This document shows positions 25,453 through 35,040 of a DNA stretch of 64,000 nucleotides, one piece after another. The stretch is from Sulfurovaceae bacterium. GTDB taxonomy: Bacteria > Campylobacterota > Campylobacteria > Campylobacterales > Sulfurovaceae. The notes under the pieces were generated by a model that searched no databases, had not been told where the DNA came from, and was given only the letters and a program-made list of their open reading frames with translations. The stretch's first letter is position 1; every line of letters begins with the position of its first letter. The stretch covers positions 372,001 to 436,000 of the forward strand of contig JAQTLE010000001.1 of the NCBI GenBank assembly GCA_028715055.1, written 5' to 3'. The translations under genes were made by a program, and so were the position numbers.

Positions 25453-27183
25453 TTAACTTGAAAAACCACTCCCTAAAAAATTATTTTTGGCTACGATTAT
25501 AGACTTTTGTTTCTCTTTTTTGGCCATATCTTTTTCTACAAATATACTCTTCCTTGTTTTTGGATCAAGTCCTGTATAGTACATCACAGCCGAATAGGTA
25601 CTAGGCGTTGGCGTGAAGACTTGAGCTTGCTCTGGGTTGATGCGAAGCTCTTTGGTGGTGAAGTTTTTTAAGCTTTGCATATCTCGCTCCGTGCAGCCTG
25701 GATGAGCAGCTATAAGATAGTATGTGAGAAATTGCTTTTTGTCTTGTTTTTTGTTGATATCATCAAACATCTTTTTAAATTCAATGAGGCTTTGCTTGCC
25801 TGGTTTACCCATGAGTCTGAGCACATTATCTTCGGTATGCTCTGGCGCTATCTTCATTTGCCCTGATATATGATGGGTTAGCAATTCACGCAGATAAGTC
25901 TGCCCGTGTGCTTTGTCTTTTGCTATGATGTCGTATCTTATCCCTGAAGCTACAAAAGCTTTTTTGATACCTTTTATCTTGCGTATGCTTCTCATCAGGG
26001 AGATTAGTTTAGCATGATTTGGTTTCATTGCCTTGCAAAGTCTATTGTGATCCACGCACCTTTGGTGTTCACAAGTGCCTTGTTTTAACTTTTTATCGCA
26101 CTCATACCCATACATATTCGCACTTGCTCCTCCAAGGTCAGAAATGATGCCCTTGAAATCTTTATCTTGCGTAAAAGCAGTAGCCTCAGCAATTATGGAA
26201 CCTTCACTGCGAGTTCTGATAGTGCGACCTTGATGAACGCCTATCGCACAAAAGTTGCACTCGCCCCAGCATCCATGATGGGTAGTGATAGAATAACCTA
26301 TGGTTTCCATACATTTGACCTTGCCGTATTTTGCATGATAAGGATGAAGTTTTCTAGTATATGGCAGAGCAGAGACTGCGTCCATTTCCGGCTGGCTTAA
26401 ATATCTGCATGGAGGGTTTTGGATGAAGTATCTTGTACCTACTTTTTGACAAAGCCCTTTGGCACTAATAGGATCATTATTGTTGTAAAATACATCAAAG
26501 AGGTCTAGATATTTTTCTTTTTTTTCTAAACATTCTTCGTGTGAAGGCAATGAGATATAATTTTCTTTTGGGGTATTAGATATATAACATACTCCGCGAA
26601 TATTTTTGGCATCAGTGTTATTTTGCAGGGCAGCAGCTAACTCTTGGATAGCTTCTTCACCCATACCATAGATGAGATAATCTGCTTTGCTATCAAAGAG
26701 TATAGGCTTGCGCAGATTATCGCTCCAATAGTCATAATGCGTAACGCGTCGCAAGCTGGCTTCTATGCCGCCTAGAACTATCGGAACTGTGTTTTTGAAA
26801 TATTGACGGATGAGGTTTGTGTAAGCAAGTACTGCGCGATCAGGTCGGCGGTTGTTGATCCCACCTGGAGTATAGTCATCGCTTTTGCGAAATTTTTTGG
26901 CAGCTGTATAATTGGCTACCATTGAATCCACACTACCGCCACTGACTCCCCAAAAGAGCTTAGGTTCTCCAAGTCTTTTGATATCGATATCGCTCTTGAT
27001 ATCAGGTTGGGCAATGATGCCAACTTTTAGTCCCATATTTTCCAATATGCGACCCACAACAGCTACCCCAATAAACGGAGAGTCTACATAAGCATCTCCA
27101 CTAACCAATATCACATCACATTGGTCCCACCCCAAAGTCCTCATCTCTTGTAGTGTAACAGGTAAGAACTTGGTGTGTGTCAT
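25453..27183 (-). CDS. YgiQ-family radical SAM protein
   Basis: 576 residues with an N-terminal B12-binding-like region, the radical SAM cluster motif C305-x3-C309-x2-C312 (GCWGECNFC), and the YgiQ C-terminal domain. The sequence QNPPCRYLSQPEMD before the motif is a YgiQ hallmark. These proteins bind an iron-sulfur cluster; their reaction is not established. It starts seven bases after the helicase gene ends and leads into the AEC gene. Confidence 0.92.
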   Translation of the reverse strand: MTHTKFLPVTLQEMRTLGWDQCDVILVSGDAYVDSPFIGVAVVGRILENMGLKVGIIAQPDIKSDIDIKRLGEPKLFWGVSGGSVDSMVANYTAAKKFRKSDDYTPGGINNRRPDRAVLAYTNLIRQYFKNTVPIVLGGIEASLRRVTHYDYWSDNLRKPILFDSKADYLIYGMGEEAIQELAAALQNNTDAKNIRGVCYISNTPKENYISLPSHEECLEKKEKYLDLFDVFYNNNDPISAKGLCQKVGTRYFIQNPPCRYLSQPEMDAVSALPYTRKLHPYHAKYGKVKCMETIGYSITTHHGCWGECNFCAIGVHQGRTIRTRSEGSIIAEATAFTQDKDFKGIISDLGGASANMYGYECDKKLKQGTCEHQRCVDHNRLCKAMKPNHAKLISLMRSIRKIKGIKKAFVASGIRYDIIAKDKAHGQTYLRELLTHHISGQMKIAPEHTEDNVLRLMGKPGKQSLIEFKKMFDDINKKQDKKQFLTYYLIAAHPGCTERDMQSLKNFTTKELRINPEQAQVFTPTPSTYSAVMYYTGLDPKTRKSIFVEKDMAKKEKQKSIIVAKNNFLGSGFSS

Positions 27184-27189
27184 CTGCTA

Positions 27190-28722
27190 TTAGAGTGAAT
27201 AATCTTTTCTTGGTGGTTTACTACCGCCACCCCCGGATCTATTTGGCTTAGATGAAGATTTTTGGTTGCGATCGCCTCTAGGTCTGTCATCTCTTCTTCT
27301 TTCGCCGTCTCTGCCGCCTCCAGATCTGTTAAATGATGGTTTGCCTCTTCCACCGCCGCTTCTGTTTCTTCTGTTTCTGTCATCTCTTCCTGCCATTGCT
27401 TTTTGGAGAAGTCTTTCTACATCTTCAGCTTTGAAGCCGATTTTTTCTTTGCCTTTGATCTCTTGTTTTTCAAGCATCATAGAAGCAAGCATATGAGCGA
27501 TCGCTACGATATCTATTTCGTGCTGTAGAGTTTTGACAATCTCGATAGCATGCTCGGTGATCTGTGTAGCTGCGATTTGTGCGATCAGCTCATCTTGTTT
27601 GCTAGATTGCACTTCGCTTCTGCTTGGTATCGATTGGGTTACCATTTTTGTACCTACATCTTTTTCGATGCGTTTGATCGTACGAATCTCATTTGGGCTT
27701 ACAAGCGTGATAGCTTCACCGCTTTTACCGCCACGTCCTGTTCTTCCTATTCTGTGTACATAACTCTCGCTATCAAAAGGCATATGGTAGTTAAATACAT
27801 GGCTTACATCATTTACATCAAGCCCGCGCGCTGCTACATCGGTAGCTACGAATATATCTACGCTGCCGCTTTTAAATCCTCTAATAGCAACTTCTCTTTG
27901 TCTTTGTTCCATATCGCCGTGAAGTACGCTTACTTTAAAGCCTTGAGAAGTTAGATGACTTGCAAGACGGTCAACTTCTTTTTTCATACGACAAAATATG
28001 ATACATTTGGTAGGATTTTTATAATCTATCAAACGTACCAATGCATCGTCTCTTTCATGCTCTTCTACCACATAGTAGTGTTGAGCGATAGAAGTGTTTG
28101 TGCTTTCACCTTTAGTAATAGCTACAGTTTTTGGATCTTTGAGTATTTTTTCAGCCAGTTTGCGGATTTGAGGAGGCATAGTAGCCGAGAACATCAAAGT
28201 TTGTCTGTCTTCATTTTGGATGTATTCAAAAATAGCAGTTATCTCGTCCAAAAAGCCCATATCAAGCATTTCATCTGCTTCATCAAGAACTACAAATTTA
28301 GGAGACAGTTTGATCCTGCCGCCTGCTAGTAAGTCTTGAAGCCTACCCGGAGTAGCTACTACTACACTGGCTTGTTTTATTCTTTCTATTTGTTTGTCAT
28401 ATGATGTACCGCCATAAACTGTAGCAGTTTTTAGTCCTGATGATTTACCAAAACGATAAATTTCATCACTTACTTGCATGGCAAGTTCACGGGTAGGGAC
28501 AATGATAAGACCCTCTACTGAGCCGTCACCAGTCATCATGCTTAGCATCGGCAAGCCAAATGCCGCTGTTTTACCTGTACCTGTTTGAGCTTGAGCGATG
28601 ATATCATGTCCGGCTAAGATTAGTGGAATCGCCTCTTTTTGTACAGGGCTTGGCTCAGTAAAACCGGCTTCATCTATGGCTTGTTGTATAGGTTGTTTTA
28701 GATTAAAATCTTTAAATGTCAT
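27190..28722 (-). CDS. DEAD-box RNA helicase with Arg/Gly-rich tail
   Basis: ATP-dependent RNA helicase of 510 residues. Motifs in order: Q motif near 24-28, motif I QTGTGKT at 46-52, PTRELA, TPGRL, DEAD, SAT and the C-terminal HRIGRTGRGG. The last 70 residues are low-complexity Arg/Gly/Ser/Asp, as in CsdA/DeaD or RhlE tails that bind RNA. Likely roles are ribosome assembly, mRNA decay or cold growth, possibly together with RNase Y encoded at 36-37 kb. It is the first gene of a helicase-ygiQ-AEC transcript. Confidence 0.93.
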   Translation of the reverse strand: MTFKDFNLKQPIQQAIDEAGFTEPSPVQKEAIPLILAGHDIIAQAQTGTGKTAAFGLPMLSMMTGDGSVEGLIIVPTRELAMQVSDEIYRFGKSSGLKTATVYGGTSYDKQIERIKQASVVVATPGRLQDLLAGGRIKLSPKFVVLDEADEMLDMGFLDEITAIFEYIQNEDRQTLMFSATMPPQIRKLAEKILKDPKTVAITKGESTNTSIAQHYYVVEEHERDDALVRLIDYKNPTKCIIFCRMKKEVDRLASHLTSQGFKVSVLHGDMEQRQREVAIRGFKSGSVDIFVATDVAARGLDVNDVSHVFNYHMPFDSESYVHRIGRTGRGGKSGEAITLVSPNEIRTIKRIEKDVGTKMVTQSIPSRSEVQSSKQDELIAQIAATQITEHAIEIVKTLQHEIDIVAIAHMLASMMLEKQEIKGKEKIGFKAEDVERLLQKAMAGRDDRNRRNRSGGGRGKPSFNRSGGGRDGERRRDDRPRGDRNQKSSSKPNRSGGGGSKPPRKDYSL

Positions 28723-28820
28723 TTTGTTCTTTCTGTTTGTTTGATTTTCTATAAATATCTAGTTTAAATCATCTGAACTCATTTTATATTGTTTTTAAAT
28801 CTATATTTAATATACACAAT

Positions 28821-28846
28821 CGTCATTCTGAACTTATCTCAGAATC
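28821..28846. repeat. Relic half of the anmK-type palindromic element
   Basis: Hairpin ATTCTGA/TCAGAAT bounded on the left by CGTC. It matches the reverse complement of the right half of the anmK element at about 20 of 25 positions. The expected second half is not recognisable. Confidence 0.6.
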
Positions 28847-29094
28847 TAAAATATCAACCAGATGAATCGATGAAATTTCGTAGAAGTACAACTATTATAT
28901 CACAATATAATTAAAATTACGTGAAAGTATTTTATTAATCTGGTTTCAATTGCTTCGATTGGAGCGCATACATCATTCTCAAATATACTATGCTGTTCCA
29001 TGGAAGACGATGAAAATGAGATTTGTTCGATAATGATCATAACTGTATTATTGTTAAAATGTTATTTTTTCTTTCTAGTAGATTGGTTTTTGTG

Positions 29095-29100
29095 TATAAT
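29095..29100 (+). promoter_or_regulatory. Predicted -10 element of the flavodoxin-fold oxidoreductase gene
   Basis: TATAAT in the setting TGTGTATAATGAT, 29 bases upstream of the ATG at 29129. It falls inside the longer open frame, which supports the downstream start. Confidence 0.45.
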
Positions 29101-29128
29101 GATATATTTGAAAAATAGGGGTTCATGT

Positions 29129-29854
29129 ATGGCATCGAATGATGAGCAGCTCTATAAAAATATACTTGATAATACATTGCGAGCGCTTAAGAAATATAAA
29201 AAAATATTATTTTTAACAACTTCAAATCGTTGGCAAGGAGAAAAAAATAAAGAAAAGCCTAAAAGTACAATACTAGCCTATGAAATCGCAAAACGACTTA
29301 AAAGCGAAAATGTTTCTATTATAGAAGTTCCGCTACTCATGATCTATCCTTGTGAAGGAAATGTATCAACCAAGAGAGGCAATACATGCGGGTTACCTGA
29401 CGCAAAATTAAAAGATCCATCAAAAAACCCTACAGGCCATCATCGTTGTTGGGCAAGCATCAACAATAACGATGATGAACTTTGGAAAATAAGCAAAGAA
29501 TTACTTCAGTCTGATTGTGTGATATTTTTTGGTTCAGTTCGCTGGGGGCAAATGAATAGCATATACCAAAAACTGATCGAACGTCTCACTTGGATAGAAA
29601 ACAGACATACAACACTACAAGAAGAAAATATCATTCAAAATATAGATGCAGGCATCATCATAATATCCCAAAATTGGAATAGCAGACAAGTGCTCGATAC
29701 TCAAAAGAAAGTATTGCAATTTTTTGGATTTAATACCATAAATGATTTAAGTTGGAATTGGCAATATACAGATAATGAAGATGATGAAAGCAATGGGTCC
29801 TATATCGATGCAGCAAAAGAATTTGCAAAGATCTTTTTATTAGATAACAAATAA
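29129..29854 (+). CDS. NAD(P)H-dependent FMN oxidoreductase-like protein (flavodoxin fold)
   Basis: 241 residues beginning with a helical segment, then KKILFLTTSNRWQGE, a beta-strand and phosphate-loop arrangement like NADPH-dependent FMN reductases, and FFGSVRWGQMNSIYQKLIER, the second flavin-contact region. A Cys-containing insert (PCEGNVSTKRGNTCG) is unusual. The ATG at 29129 is chosen because AGGGG lies seven bases upstream and a promoter lies between it and the longer alternatives. It ends one base before the YchJ-like gene. Substrate unknown. Confidence 0.75.
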   Translation: MASNDEQLYKNILDNTLRALKKYKKILFLTTSNRWQGEKNKEKPKSTILAYEIAKRLKSENVSIIEVPLLMIYPCEGNVSTKRGNTCGLPDAKLKDPSKNPTGHHRCWASINNNDDELWKISKELLQSDCVIFFGSVRWGQMNSIYQKLIERLTWIENRHTTLQEENIIQNIDAGIIIISQNWNSRQVLDTQKKVLQFFGFNTINDLSWNWQYTDNEDDESNGSYIDAAKEFAKIFLLDNK

Positions 29855-29855
29855 A

Positions 29856-30281
29856 ATGAAAATATCAGTAAATGCTCAGTGCCCATGCCATAGTGGCAAA
29901 AAATACAAAAGATGTTGCCAGCCTTTTCACAAAGTCGCAAATCCGGGTAATGCGATGCTTTTGATGAGGTCAAGATATAGCGCATACGCATTAAAAAATT
30001 CAAAATATATAATATCTACTACACATCTGAACAATCCGGATTTCACAAACGATATAAAGCAGTGGGAAGAGGGTATACTTGGATTTTGCGACAATACAAA
30101 TTTCGAAGGATTAAAAATTTTGGAATTTATAGACGGAGAGAATGAGGCTTATGTCAAATTCGATGCATTATTAAGCGGTTCGCATTTTATAGAAAAAAGT
30201 CGTTTTTTGAAAGTTGGTAGCAGATGGCTGTATGAAAGTGCGGTATTTGAGCATCCACAAAAGAGTATTGATATCAAATAG
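29856..30281 (+). CDS. YchJ-family SEC-C motif protein
   Basis: 141 residues with an N-terminal zinc-binding SEC-C motif (Cys9, Cys11, Cys20, Cys21 in CPCHSGKKYKRCC) followed by an NTF2-like domain containing LMRSRYSAYAL. E. coli YchJ has a second SEC-C motif at its C-terminus; this one lacks it. The family function is unknown. It is directly downstream of the flavodoxin-fold oxidoreductase and convergent with the DUF167 gene. Confidence 0.87.
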   Translation: MKISVNAQCPCHSGKKYKRCCQPFHKVANPGNAMLLMRSRYSAYALKNSKYIISTTHLNNPDFTNDIKQWEEGILGFCDNTNFEGLKILEFIDGENEAYVKFDALLSGSHFIEKSRFLKVGSRWLYESAVFEHPQKSIDIK

Positions 30282-30284
30282 TTA

Positions 30285-30626
30285 TTAGCCGTCAATTTCT
30301 AGTTTGCATATCTCTTTTTGTATAACGCTTGGCAATTTTTTTGGTTTTTTTATCCTGAGTTGCTTGTTGATATTATATCTGCCGAAAACCACTTCTATAT
30401 CATTTGCCGAAACATTAAACTCTTTTGCAAGATATTTGACCATATGATCGGTAGCTTTACCTCTAATAGGTTTTTCGGTCACACTGATTTGGAGTTGATT
30501 TCCCTTTGGTTTACCTATGTGGTCCCTTTTTGCTGCAGGTGTTCCTAAAACATTCAAAACAAGAATATCACCGTCCAAGCAACAAAAAGAATTTATATTA
30601 AGTGCTTGTTTTTCACTCAACTGCAC
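30285..30626 (-). CDS. DUF167 (YggU-like) protein
   Basis: 113 residues with the family core: TPAAKRDHIG near 29-38, QISVTEKPIRGKATDHMVKYLA near the centre and VVFGRYNINKQLRI near 80-95. YggU-like proteins are small alpha/beta proteins of unknown function. The first ten bases overlap the end of the DUF455 gene, so they are co-transcribed. Confidence 0.88.
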   Translation of the reverse strand: MQLSEKQALNINSFCCLDGDILVLNVLGTPAAKRDHIGKPKGNQLQISVTEKPIRGKATDHMVKYLAKEFNVSANDIEVVFGRYNINKQLRIKKPKKLPSVIQKEICKLEIDG

Positions 30627-31432
30627 TCTTTTGCGCCAAGTTGTTTGATCTCATTACAACTAAAACCTGCTAGTTTTCTTGCCTTTATATTTATATGCGG
30701 ACGATGTTTGTTGGTCAGTTCATATCTGTTTAGTATGTCAAAGTACACTTGTTCATCGATATCTTTTTGCAAGCAAAGATACTTAAACCATTTGTCCCCT
30801 TTGCCAACATGTGTTACTTCTTCATCCAATATGACGTAAAGGGCATCAATGATCCTTTTTACTATAGGATTTTTGCGTTTGTTGTCCAGTTTTTTGATGA
30901 TCTGGGGATTGACATCCAGTCCGGCTGCTTCATAATATCTAGGCACTACTGCCATGCGTTCAAGTGCTGAGCTATCGGTTTGTCTGGATATGTCAAAATA
31001 TCCTTGATGTACATTAAAGTCACCATATTTGTAGCCCAAATCTTCTAAAATCGAGTTTAGCATCTTAAAGTGTAGTATCTCATCTATGGCTACCTCGAGC
31101 CAATCTACCTTAAACTCTTGAGGCATATCATAAAACCTATAAACTGCATCGAGAGCCAGATCAATTGCACTGTATTCTATATGTGTGATTGCATGCACCA
31201 ATCTTGCTAATCCTTCATCTGTATCAAGATGATTTCTTTTTTGGAGGTTTTTTGGATCGACTATATTGCAAATATCATAATATGATGGTTTGCTAAATAC
31301 AATAGGCGAAAAATCTGATGGAGTTTCGATAATGTTTTTGGTACAATACGAAAAACATTTATTGACCAAATCCTCTTTTATTTTTATGTCATCGGTCATA
31401 ATTGCATCGTGAAGGGTTTTTTGAAAATTCAT
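30617..31432 (-). CDS. DUF455 ferritin-like protein
   Basis: 271 residues, mostly helical, with diiron-type ligands: His and Glu in HAITHIEYSAIDLA (near 85-98), IDEILHF (near 117-123), and LDEEVTH near 220. DUF455 proteins are ferritin-like with unclear reaction; some are linked to tRNA modification or fatty-acid oxidation. It is divergent from the MBL-fold gene with a 16-base gap and overlaps DUF167. Confidence 0.87.
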   Translation of the reverse strand: MNFQKTLHDAIMTDDIKIKEDLVNKCFSYCTKNIIETPSDFSPIVFSKPSYYDICNIVDPKNLQKRNHLDTDEGLARLVHAITHIEYSAIDLALDAVYRFYDMPQEFKVDWLEVAIDEILHFKMLNSILEDLGYKYGDFNVHQGYFDISRQTDSSALERMAVVPRYYEAAGLDVNPQIIKKLDNKRKNPIVKRIIDALYVILDEEVTHVGKGDKWFKYLCLQKDIDEQVYFDILNRYELTNKHRPHINIKARKLAGFSCNEIKQLGAKECS

Positions 31433-31448
31433 AGGAGAATTATAATAT

Positions 31449-32054
31449 ATGGAAGTTAAATTTCAGCCAATGGGTCCATATCAAACAAATTGCTATATTG
31501 TAACAATTGATGGCAAAGATTTTATCATAGATCCTGGTGTTGGCGCCTCATCCTGGGTACTCAAAAATGTCAAAAATCCGATTGCTATCCTCAATACACA
31601 TGGACACTTTGATCATGTTTGGAGTAATCAGGCTTTAAAAGAAGCATTGAATATCCCGATTTATATTCCAAAACAAGATGCTTTTATGCTCTCAAGCGAT
31701 CCTTTTGCTCAAGGCACTCCATCGAGTATCGCTGATTTTCAAGTCAAAGAAGACGGAATAGTAGAAATAGGTGGCATCGAGCTCAAGTTTCATCATTTCC
31801 CGGGACATACGCCAGGTTGTAGTGTCATAGAAATAAGCAATGTTTGGTTTAGTGGTGACTTTTTATTTGCTGGATCTATTGGCAGATGGGATTTTCCATA
31901 TTCCAGTGCCAAAGATATGTTAAAAAGCCTAAAAAAAGTATCAGTAATGGATGGTAATTTCAAGATATATCCAGGACACGGAGGAAGCACATCTTTGGCT
32001 AAAGAGATGAAGTATATACCGTATTGGATGGAGCAGGTTAGAAGAACTATATAG
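31449..32054 (+). CDS. MBL-fold metallo-hydrolase (glyoxalase II-like)
   Basis: 201 residues with the zinc motif His51-x-His53-x-Asp55-His56 in THGHFDH, then HFPGHTPGC (third His), FSGDFLF (bridging Asp) and PGHGG near the end. It lacks the glyoxalase II C-terminal helical domain, so it is the small thioesterase or hydrolase type. AGGAG (31433-31437) precedes the ATG. Substrate unknown. The 3' end overlaps the end of the convergent amt gene by eight bases. Confidence 0.9.
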   Translation: MEVKFQPMGPYQTNCYIVTIDGKDFIIDPGVGASSWVLKNVKNPIAILNTHGHFDHVWSNQALKEALNIPIYIPKQDAFMLSSDPFAQGTPSSIADFQVKEDGIVEIGGIELKFHHFPGHTPGCSVIEISNVWFSGDFLFAGSIGRWDFPYSSAKDMLKSLKKVSVMDGNFKIYPGHGGSTSLAKEMKYIPYWMEQVRRTI

Positions 32055-33219
32055 TTCTTCTAAACTCCGGATAAGATTCGATCCCACATTCGCTTGCATC
32101 AAGTCCTTCGAGCTGTGCTTCATCTTCTGCTCTAAATGGCATAAATTTATTTATAGTATAAATAGTAACATAAGAGATACTAAATACCAATGCTCCGATT
32201 ACTGTTATGCCTTTGATTTGGCCTAGAAGTGTGATCGTATCACTACTAGCAAACAATCCAACGGCTAACGTACCCCAGACACCATTTACCAAGTGAACAG
32301 ACAAGGCTCCCACTGGATCGTCGATTCGAATCTTATCAAATAGCGGAACTGCTATTACTACAAGAACACCGCCAATTCCACCAATGATAAGCGAATCTAC
32401 AGTGTTAAATAGGTCTGCACCGGCAGTGATGGCTACAAGCCCGCCTAATGCACCATTTAATATCATAGTGATATCAAAAAGTTTATATCTAAGATATATA
32501 AAAATACCGGCAGAGAGTGCCCCGGCAAGACCAGCTGTATTGGTATTGAAAATAGTTAGTGCTACCGTGTCAGCTGCTTCTTTTGAGGCAATGCTTCCAA
32601 CAGAGCCGCCATTAAAACCAAACCAACCTATCCATAACAATAATGCTCCAAGGGTAACAAGAGGAATATTCGAAGCCGGTATTACTTTAATCTGATCGTT
32701 TACATATCGGCCTTTTCTGGAACCTATGATCAAAATTGCAGCAAGGAGTGCCCAGCCGCCGGTTGAGTGAATAACAGTAGAGCCTGCAAGGTCATGCATA
32801 TTTATATCTAGAAGTGTATCTTTGAATATATCACTACCCCAAGAGATATTTACCATTATAGGATAGATCAACGCACCCATGATAAGAGTAAAAAGTGTTA
32901 GAGGGAATATTTTGGCTCTTTCGCCTACACCACCGCTCATGATGTTGATAGATTTTCCGACAAAAGCCATTTGGAACATTACGAATGCCAAAGGACTCAT
33001 GGTATCGATTTTAATGCCACCAAATGCAATGTTATACCCGATGAGTATAAAAGCTATTGAAGCAATAACATATATCATAACATTTACCGTCAAAACACTA
33101 GTAACATTTTTTGTTCTAACTATTCCTGCTTCAAGCATTGCAAAGCCTGGAACCATCAGAATGATCAGTGTCATTGAAAATATCATGAATAGCGTATTAA
33201 TAATATAAGCATCAACCAT
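32047..33219 (-). CDS. amt: Ammonium transporter Amt
   Basis: Channel-like ammonium carrier of 390 residues with 11 hydrophobic helices. Family signatures include the N-terminal FAMLEAGIVRTKNV, DLAGSTVIHSTGGWALLAA with the first pore His, and HLVNGVWGTLAVGLF with the second. No glnK/PII gene adjoins it here. The mature tail ends in a charged region. It is monocistronic, read from its own promoter and separated from hsrA by about 100 bases. Confidence 0.94.
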   Translation of the reverse strand: MVDAYIINTLFMIFSMTLIILMVPGFAMLEAGIVRTKNVTSVLTVNVMIYVIASIAFILIGYNIAFGGIKIDTMSPLAFVMFQMAFVGKSINIMSGGVGERAKIFPLTLFTLIMGALIYPIMVNISWGSDIFKDTLLDINMHDLAGSTVIHSTGGWALLAAILIIGSRKGRYVNDQIKVIPASNIPLVTLGALLLWIGWFGFNGGSVGSIASKEAADTVALTIFNTNTAGLAGALSAGIFIYLRYKLFDITMILNGALGGLVAITAGADLFNTVDSLIIGGIGGVLVVIAVPLFDKIRIDDPVGALSVHLVNGVWGTLAVGLFASSDTITLLGQIKGITVIGALVFSISYVTIYTINKFMPFRAEDEAQLEGLDASECGIESYPEFRRTI

Positions 33220-33252
33220 ATATAAATTACCTTTAAGAGAATATAAGGTGAA

Positions 33253-33258
33253 ATTATA
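33253..33258 (-). promoter_or_regulatory. Predicted -10 element of amt
   Basis: On the minus strand this reads TATAAT, 34 bases upstream of the amt start, within a GAAAATGATATAATTTC context. Confidence 0.45.
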
Positions 33259-33317
33259 TCATTTTCAACGGAACACTAAAACGCAGTCATTGATTATTTT
33301 TTAGGCAATTTACTTAA

Positions 33318-33977
33318 TTAATAAGCAAATTTATAGCCACGACGACGCACTGTATGTATGACTTGGAATCCTAATATATTTTTGAGACGTTTACGAATTT
33401 GATTGATAGCAACTTCTACTGTGTTATCGCTAACATATTCCGGTTCTTCCCAAAGGGCATTTATGATCTCATCTTTTGAAAATACTCTTTGCTTACGCAG
33501 GGCAAGATATGCCAATATATCAAATGTTTTACCATTAAGAGAGACATTTTTTTGATTATATTCTATTTTTTTATTAGCAATATCAATAACCAATTGTCCT
33601 ATATGTATGGTGGTTCCAAAAAGATGACGCATATTAGCCAGTACTCTGGCTGCGATCAAATCCGGATGTTCGCAATGATGGCAAATAACATCATCTGCTC
33701 CAAGATTAAAAAAGACACCTTGGGTTTTTGGATTTGTAGCCAGAACTATGATCTTCGTTTCATTTTTCTTTCTTTTGACTTCGTTTATGTATCTTTCCAG
33801 TGAAAACTTAACACCTTCGTCTACCACAATAACCAATTCATAATGTCTAAAGTCTGTAAAATTGGTTGCATCATATAAATCTTTTGCGCTATCTACTATG
33901 CAAATGAAATATTTGCTTAGCTCTGATTCAAGTTTTTTAACATAATCATCACTAAAACCTATGGTTAGTATTCTCAT
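33318..33977 (-). CDS. hsrA: HsrA-type orphan response regulator
   Basis: 219 residues: a receiver-like domain (1-118) and an OmpR/PhoB winged-helix domain (about 122-219). The C-terminal ALWEEPEYVSDNTVEVAINQIR and RRRGYKF closely match HP1043/HsrA, an essential regulator in this phylum. The usual phosphate-accepting Asp position is Val52 (Asp53 follows), and the conserved Lys of the KP motif is replaced in ICHHCEHPDL. It should therefore act without phosphorylation. No histidine kinase adjoins it. It follows cmoB on the same strand after 160 bases. Confidence 0.88.
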   Translation of the reverse strand: MRILTIGFSDDYVKKLESELSKYFICIVDSAKDLYDATNFTDFRHYELVIVVDEGVKFSLERYINEVKRKKNETKIIVLATNPKTQGVFFNLGADDVICHHCEHPDLIAARVLANMRHLFGTTIHIGQLVIDIANKKIEYNQKNVSLNGKTFDILAYLALRKQRVFSKDEIINALWEEPEYVSDNTVEVAINQIRKRLKNILGFQVIHTVRRRGYKFAY

Positions 33978-34136
33978 ATACTCTTATAACCTTGTAATTG
34001 CCAAAAAGCGTATCACAATAATAAAAAATATTATGATATAAATTTTGCTTAATTAATTTTGATAGAGTTATACCAAAAAACACCTTATTTAAAAATAAAA
34101 GTAAATTTTTATATTATTTTTGATATTTTAATAGAA

Positions 34137-35039
34137 TTAACTTTTTGTAGCCTTTATGTAGACCCTTTTTGGAGCAGGATAACCTTCTACCGTAAGACGA
34201 GGATTTTGCGGGTCCAGGAAGTCTTCTAGGCTTTGGGAATCTATCCAATCTGTCTTTCTTTGTTCTGTTTTATCGGTGGTTTTTATTGCCAAAACCTCAA
34301 CATTTTCAAAGCCAGCTCTATGGCACCAGTTTTTTAAAGCATTGATAGTGGGAACAAAATACACATTTGGTATTTTTGAGTATCTATCCTTTGGAGTTAG
34401 AGCCATATCTTCCTCTCCGTCTATCATAAAAGTATCCAAAAATAGTTCACCGCCGTTTTCGAGGCCTTTGTAAAGTGATTTTAATGTTGATATAGGATCA
34501 GAACGATGATATAGCACTCCTAGACAGAACAATACATCAAATTTATGTTCGTACATCCCGACATGTTCTACACCCAAAAGTTCGTAAACTATATCACTTT
34601 TTACAAAATGGTTGATAAATGAAAATTGTGTATAGAAAAGTGCTGACGGATCAAATCCTATTAGTTTCTTTGGTTTTTGCTCTAACATTCTAAAAAGATA
34701 ATATCCGTTGTTGCAACCTATGTCCCCAACTACTTTTCCTTCAAGACTAAAATAAGGCTCTAGGAGATTATATTTTATAAAGCTTTGCCATTCTGTATCT
34801 ATAAAAATAGAATTTATCTTAAAAGGCCCTTTTCTCCAAGGTTTCATAGCAAGTGCAAGTTTGTTGATTTGATCTTGTTGATCTTGATTTAATTCTTGTG
34901 TAGTTATTGTTATTATGTCACCAAAACTATTTTTTGTTTCATAATCCGGGAGTTTTTTGATCTCTAACCAAAGAGGGGCTATGTCTTTGAAATTTAGCCA
35001 TTTTTGCCTCTCTTGTCTTATGGACTCGATATTCGTCAT
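34137..35039 (-). CDS. cmoB: tRNA U34 carboxymethyltransferase CmoB
   Basis: Transfers the carboxymethyl group of carboxy-SAM to 5-hydroxyuridine at tRNA position 34. Of 300 residues, the N-terminal part has WRKGPF, which is diagnostic, then the SAM site [14 protein letters not shown] near 100-113 and the [12 protein letters not shown] stretch. The length is a little below the E. coli enzyme. cmoA is not in the window. It starts one base after the cyclophilin gene ends. Confidence 0.94.
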   Translation of the reverse strand: MTNIESIRQERQKWLNFKDIAPLWLEIKKLPDYETKNSFGDIITITTQELNQDQQDQINKLALAMKPWRKGPFKINSIFIDTEWQSFIKYNLLEPYFSLEGKVVGDIGCNNGYYLFRMLEQKPKKLIGFDPSALFYTQFSFINHFVKSDIVYELLGVEHVGMYEHKFDVLFCLGVLYHRSDPISTLKSLYKGLENGGELFLDTFMIDGEEDMALTPKDRYSKIPNVYFVPTINALKNWCHRAGFENVEVLAIKTTDKTEQRKTDWIDSQSLEDFLDPQNPRLTVEGYPAPKRVYIKATKS

Positions 35040-35040
35040 C

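Larger units (their letters stand above)
28723..29128. other. 406-base intergenic region with a relic repeat half
   Basis: No convincing gene. It holds the half-palindrome at 28821-28846 and a promoter at 29095. An open frame continues upstream from the next gene to about 29000, but it encodes a Cys/Ile-rich segment unlike a natural N-terminus. The rest is A/T-rich. Confidence 0.6.

Noticed and set aside
29000-29128. 43-residue N-terminal extension of the flavodoxin-fold oxidoreductase
   Set aside because: A promoter -10 at 29095 and an AGGGG site at 29117 lie inside it, and the extension is an unlikely Ile/Cys/Phe-rich stretch.
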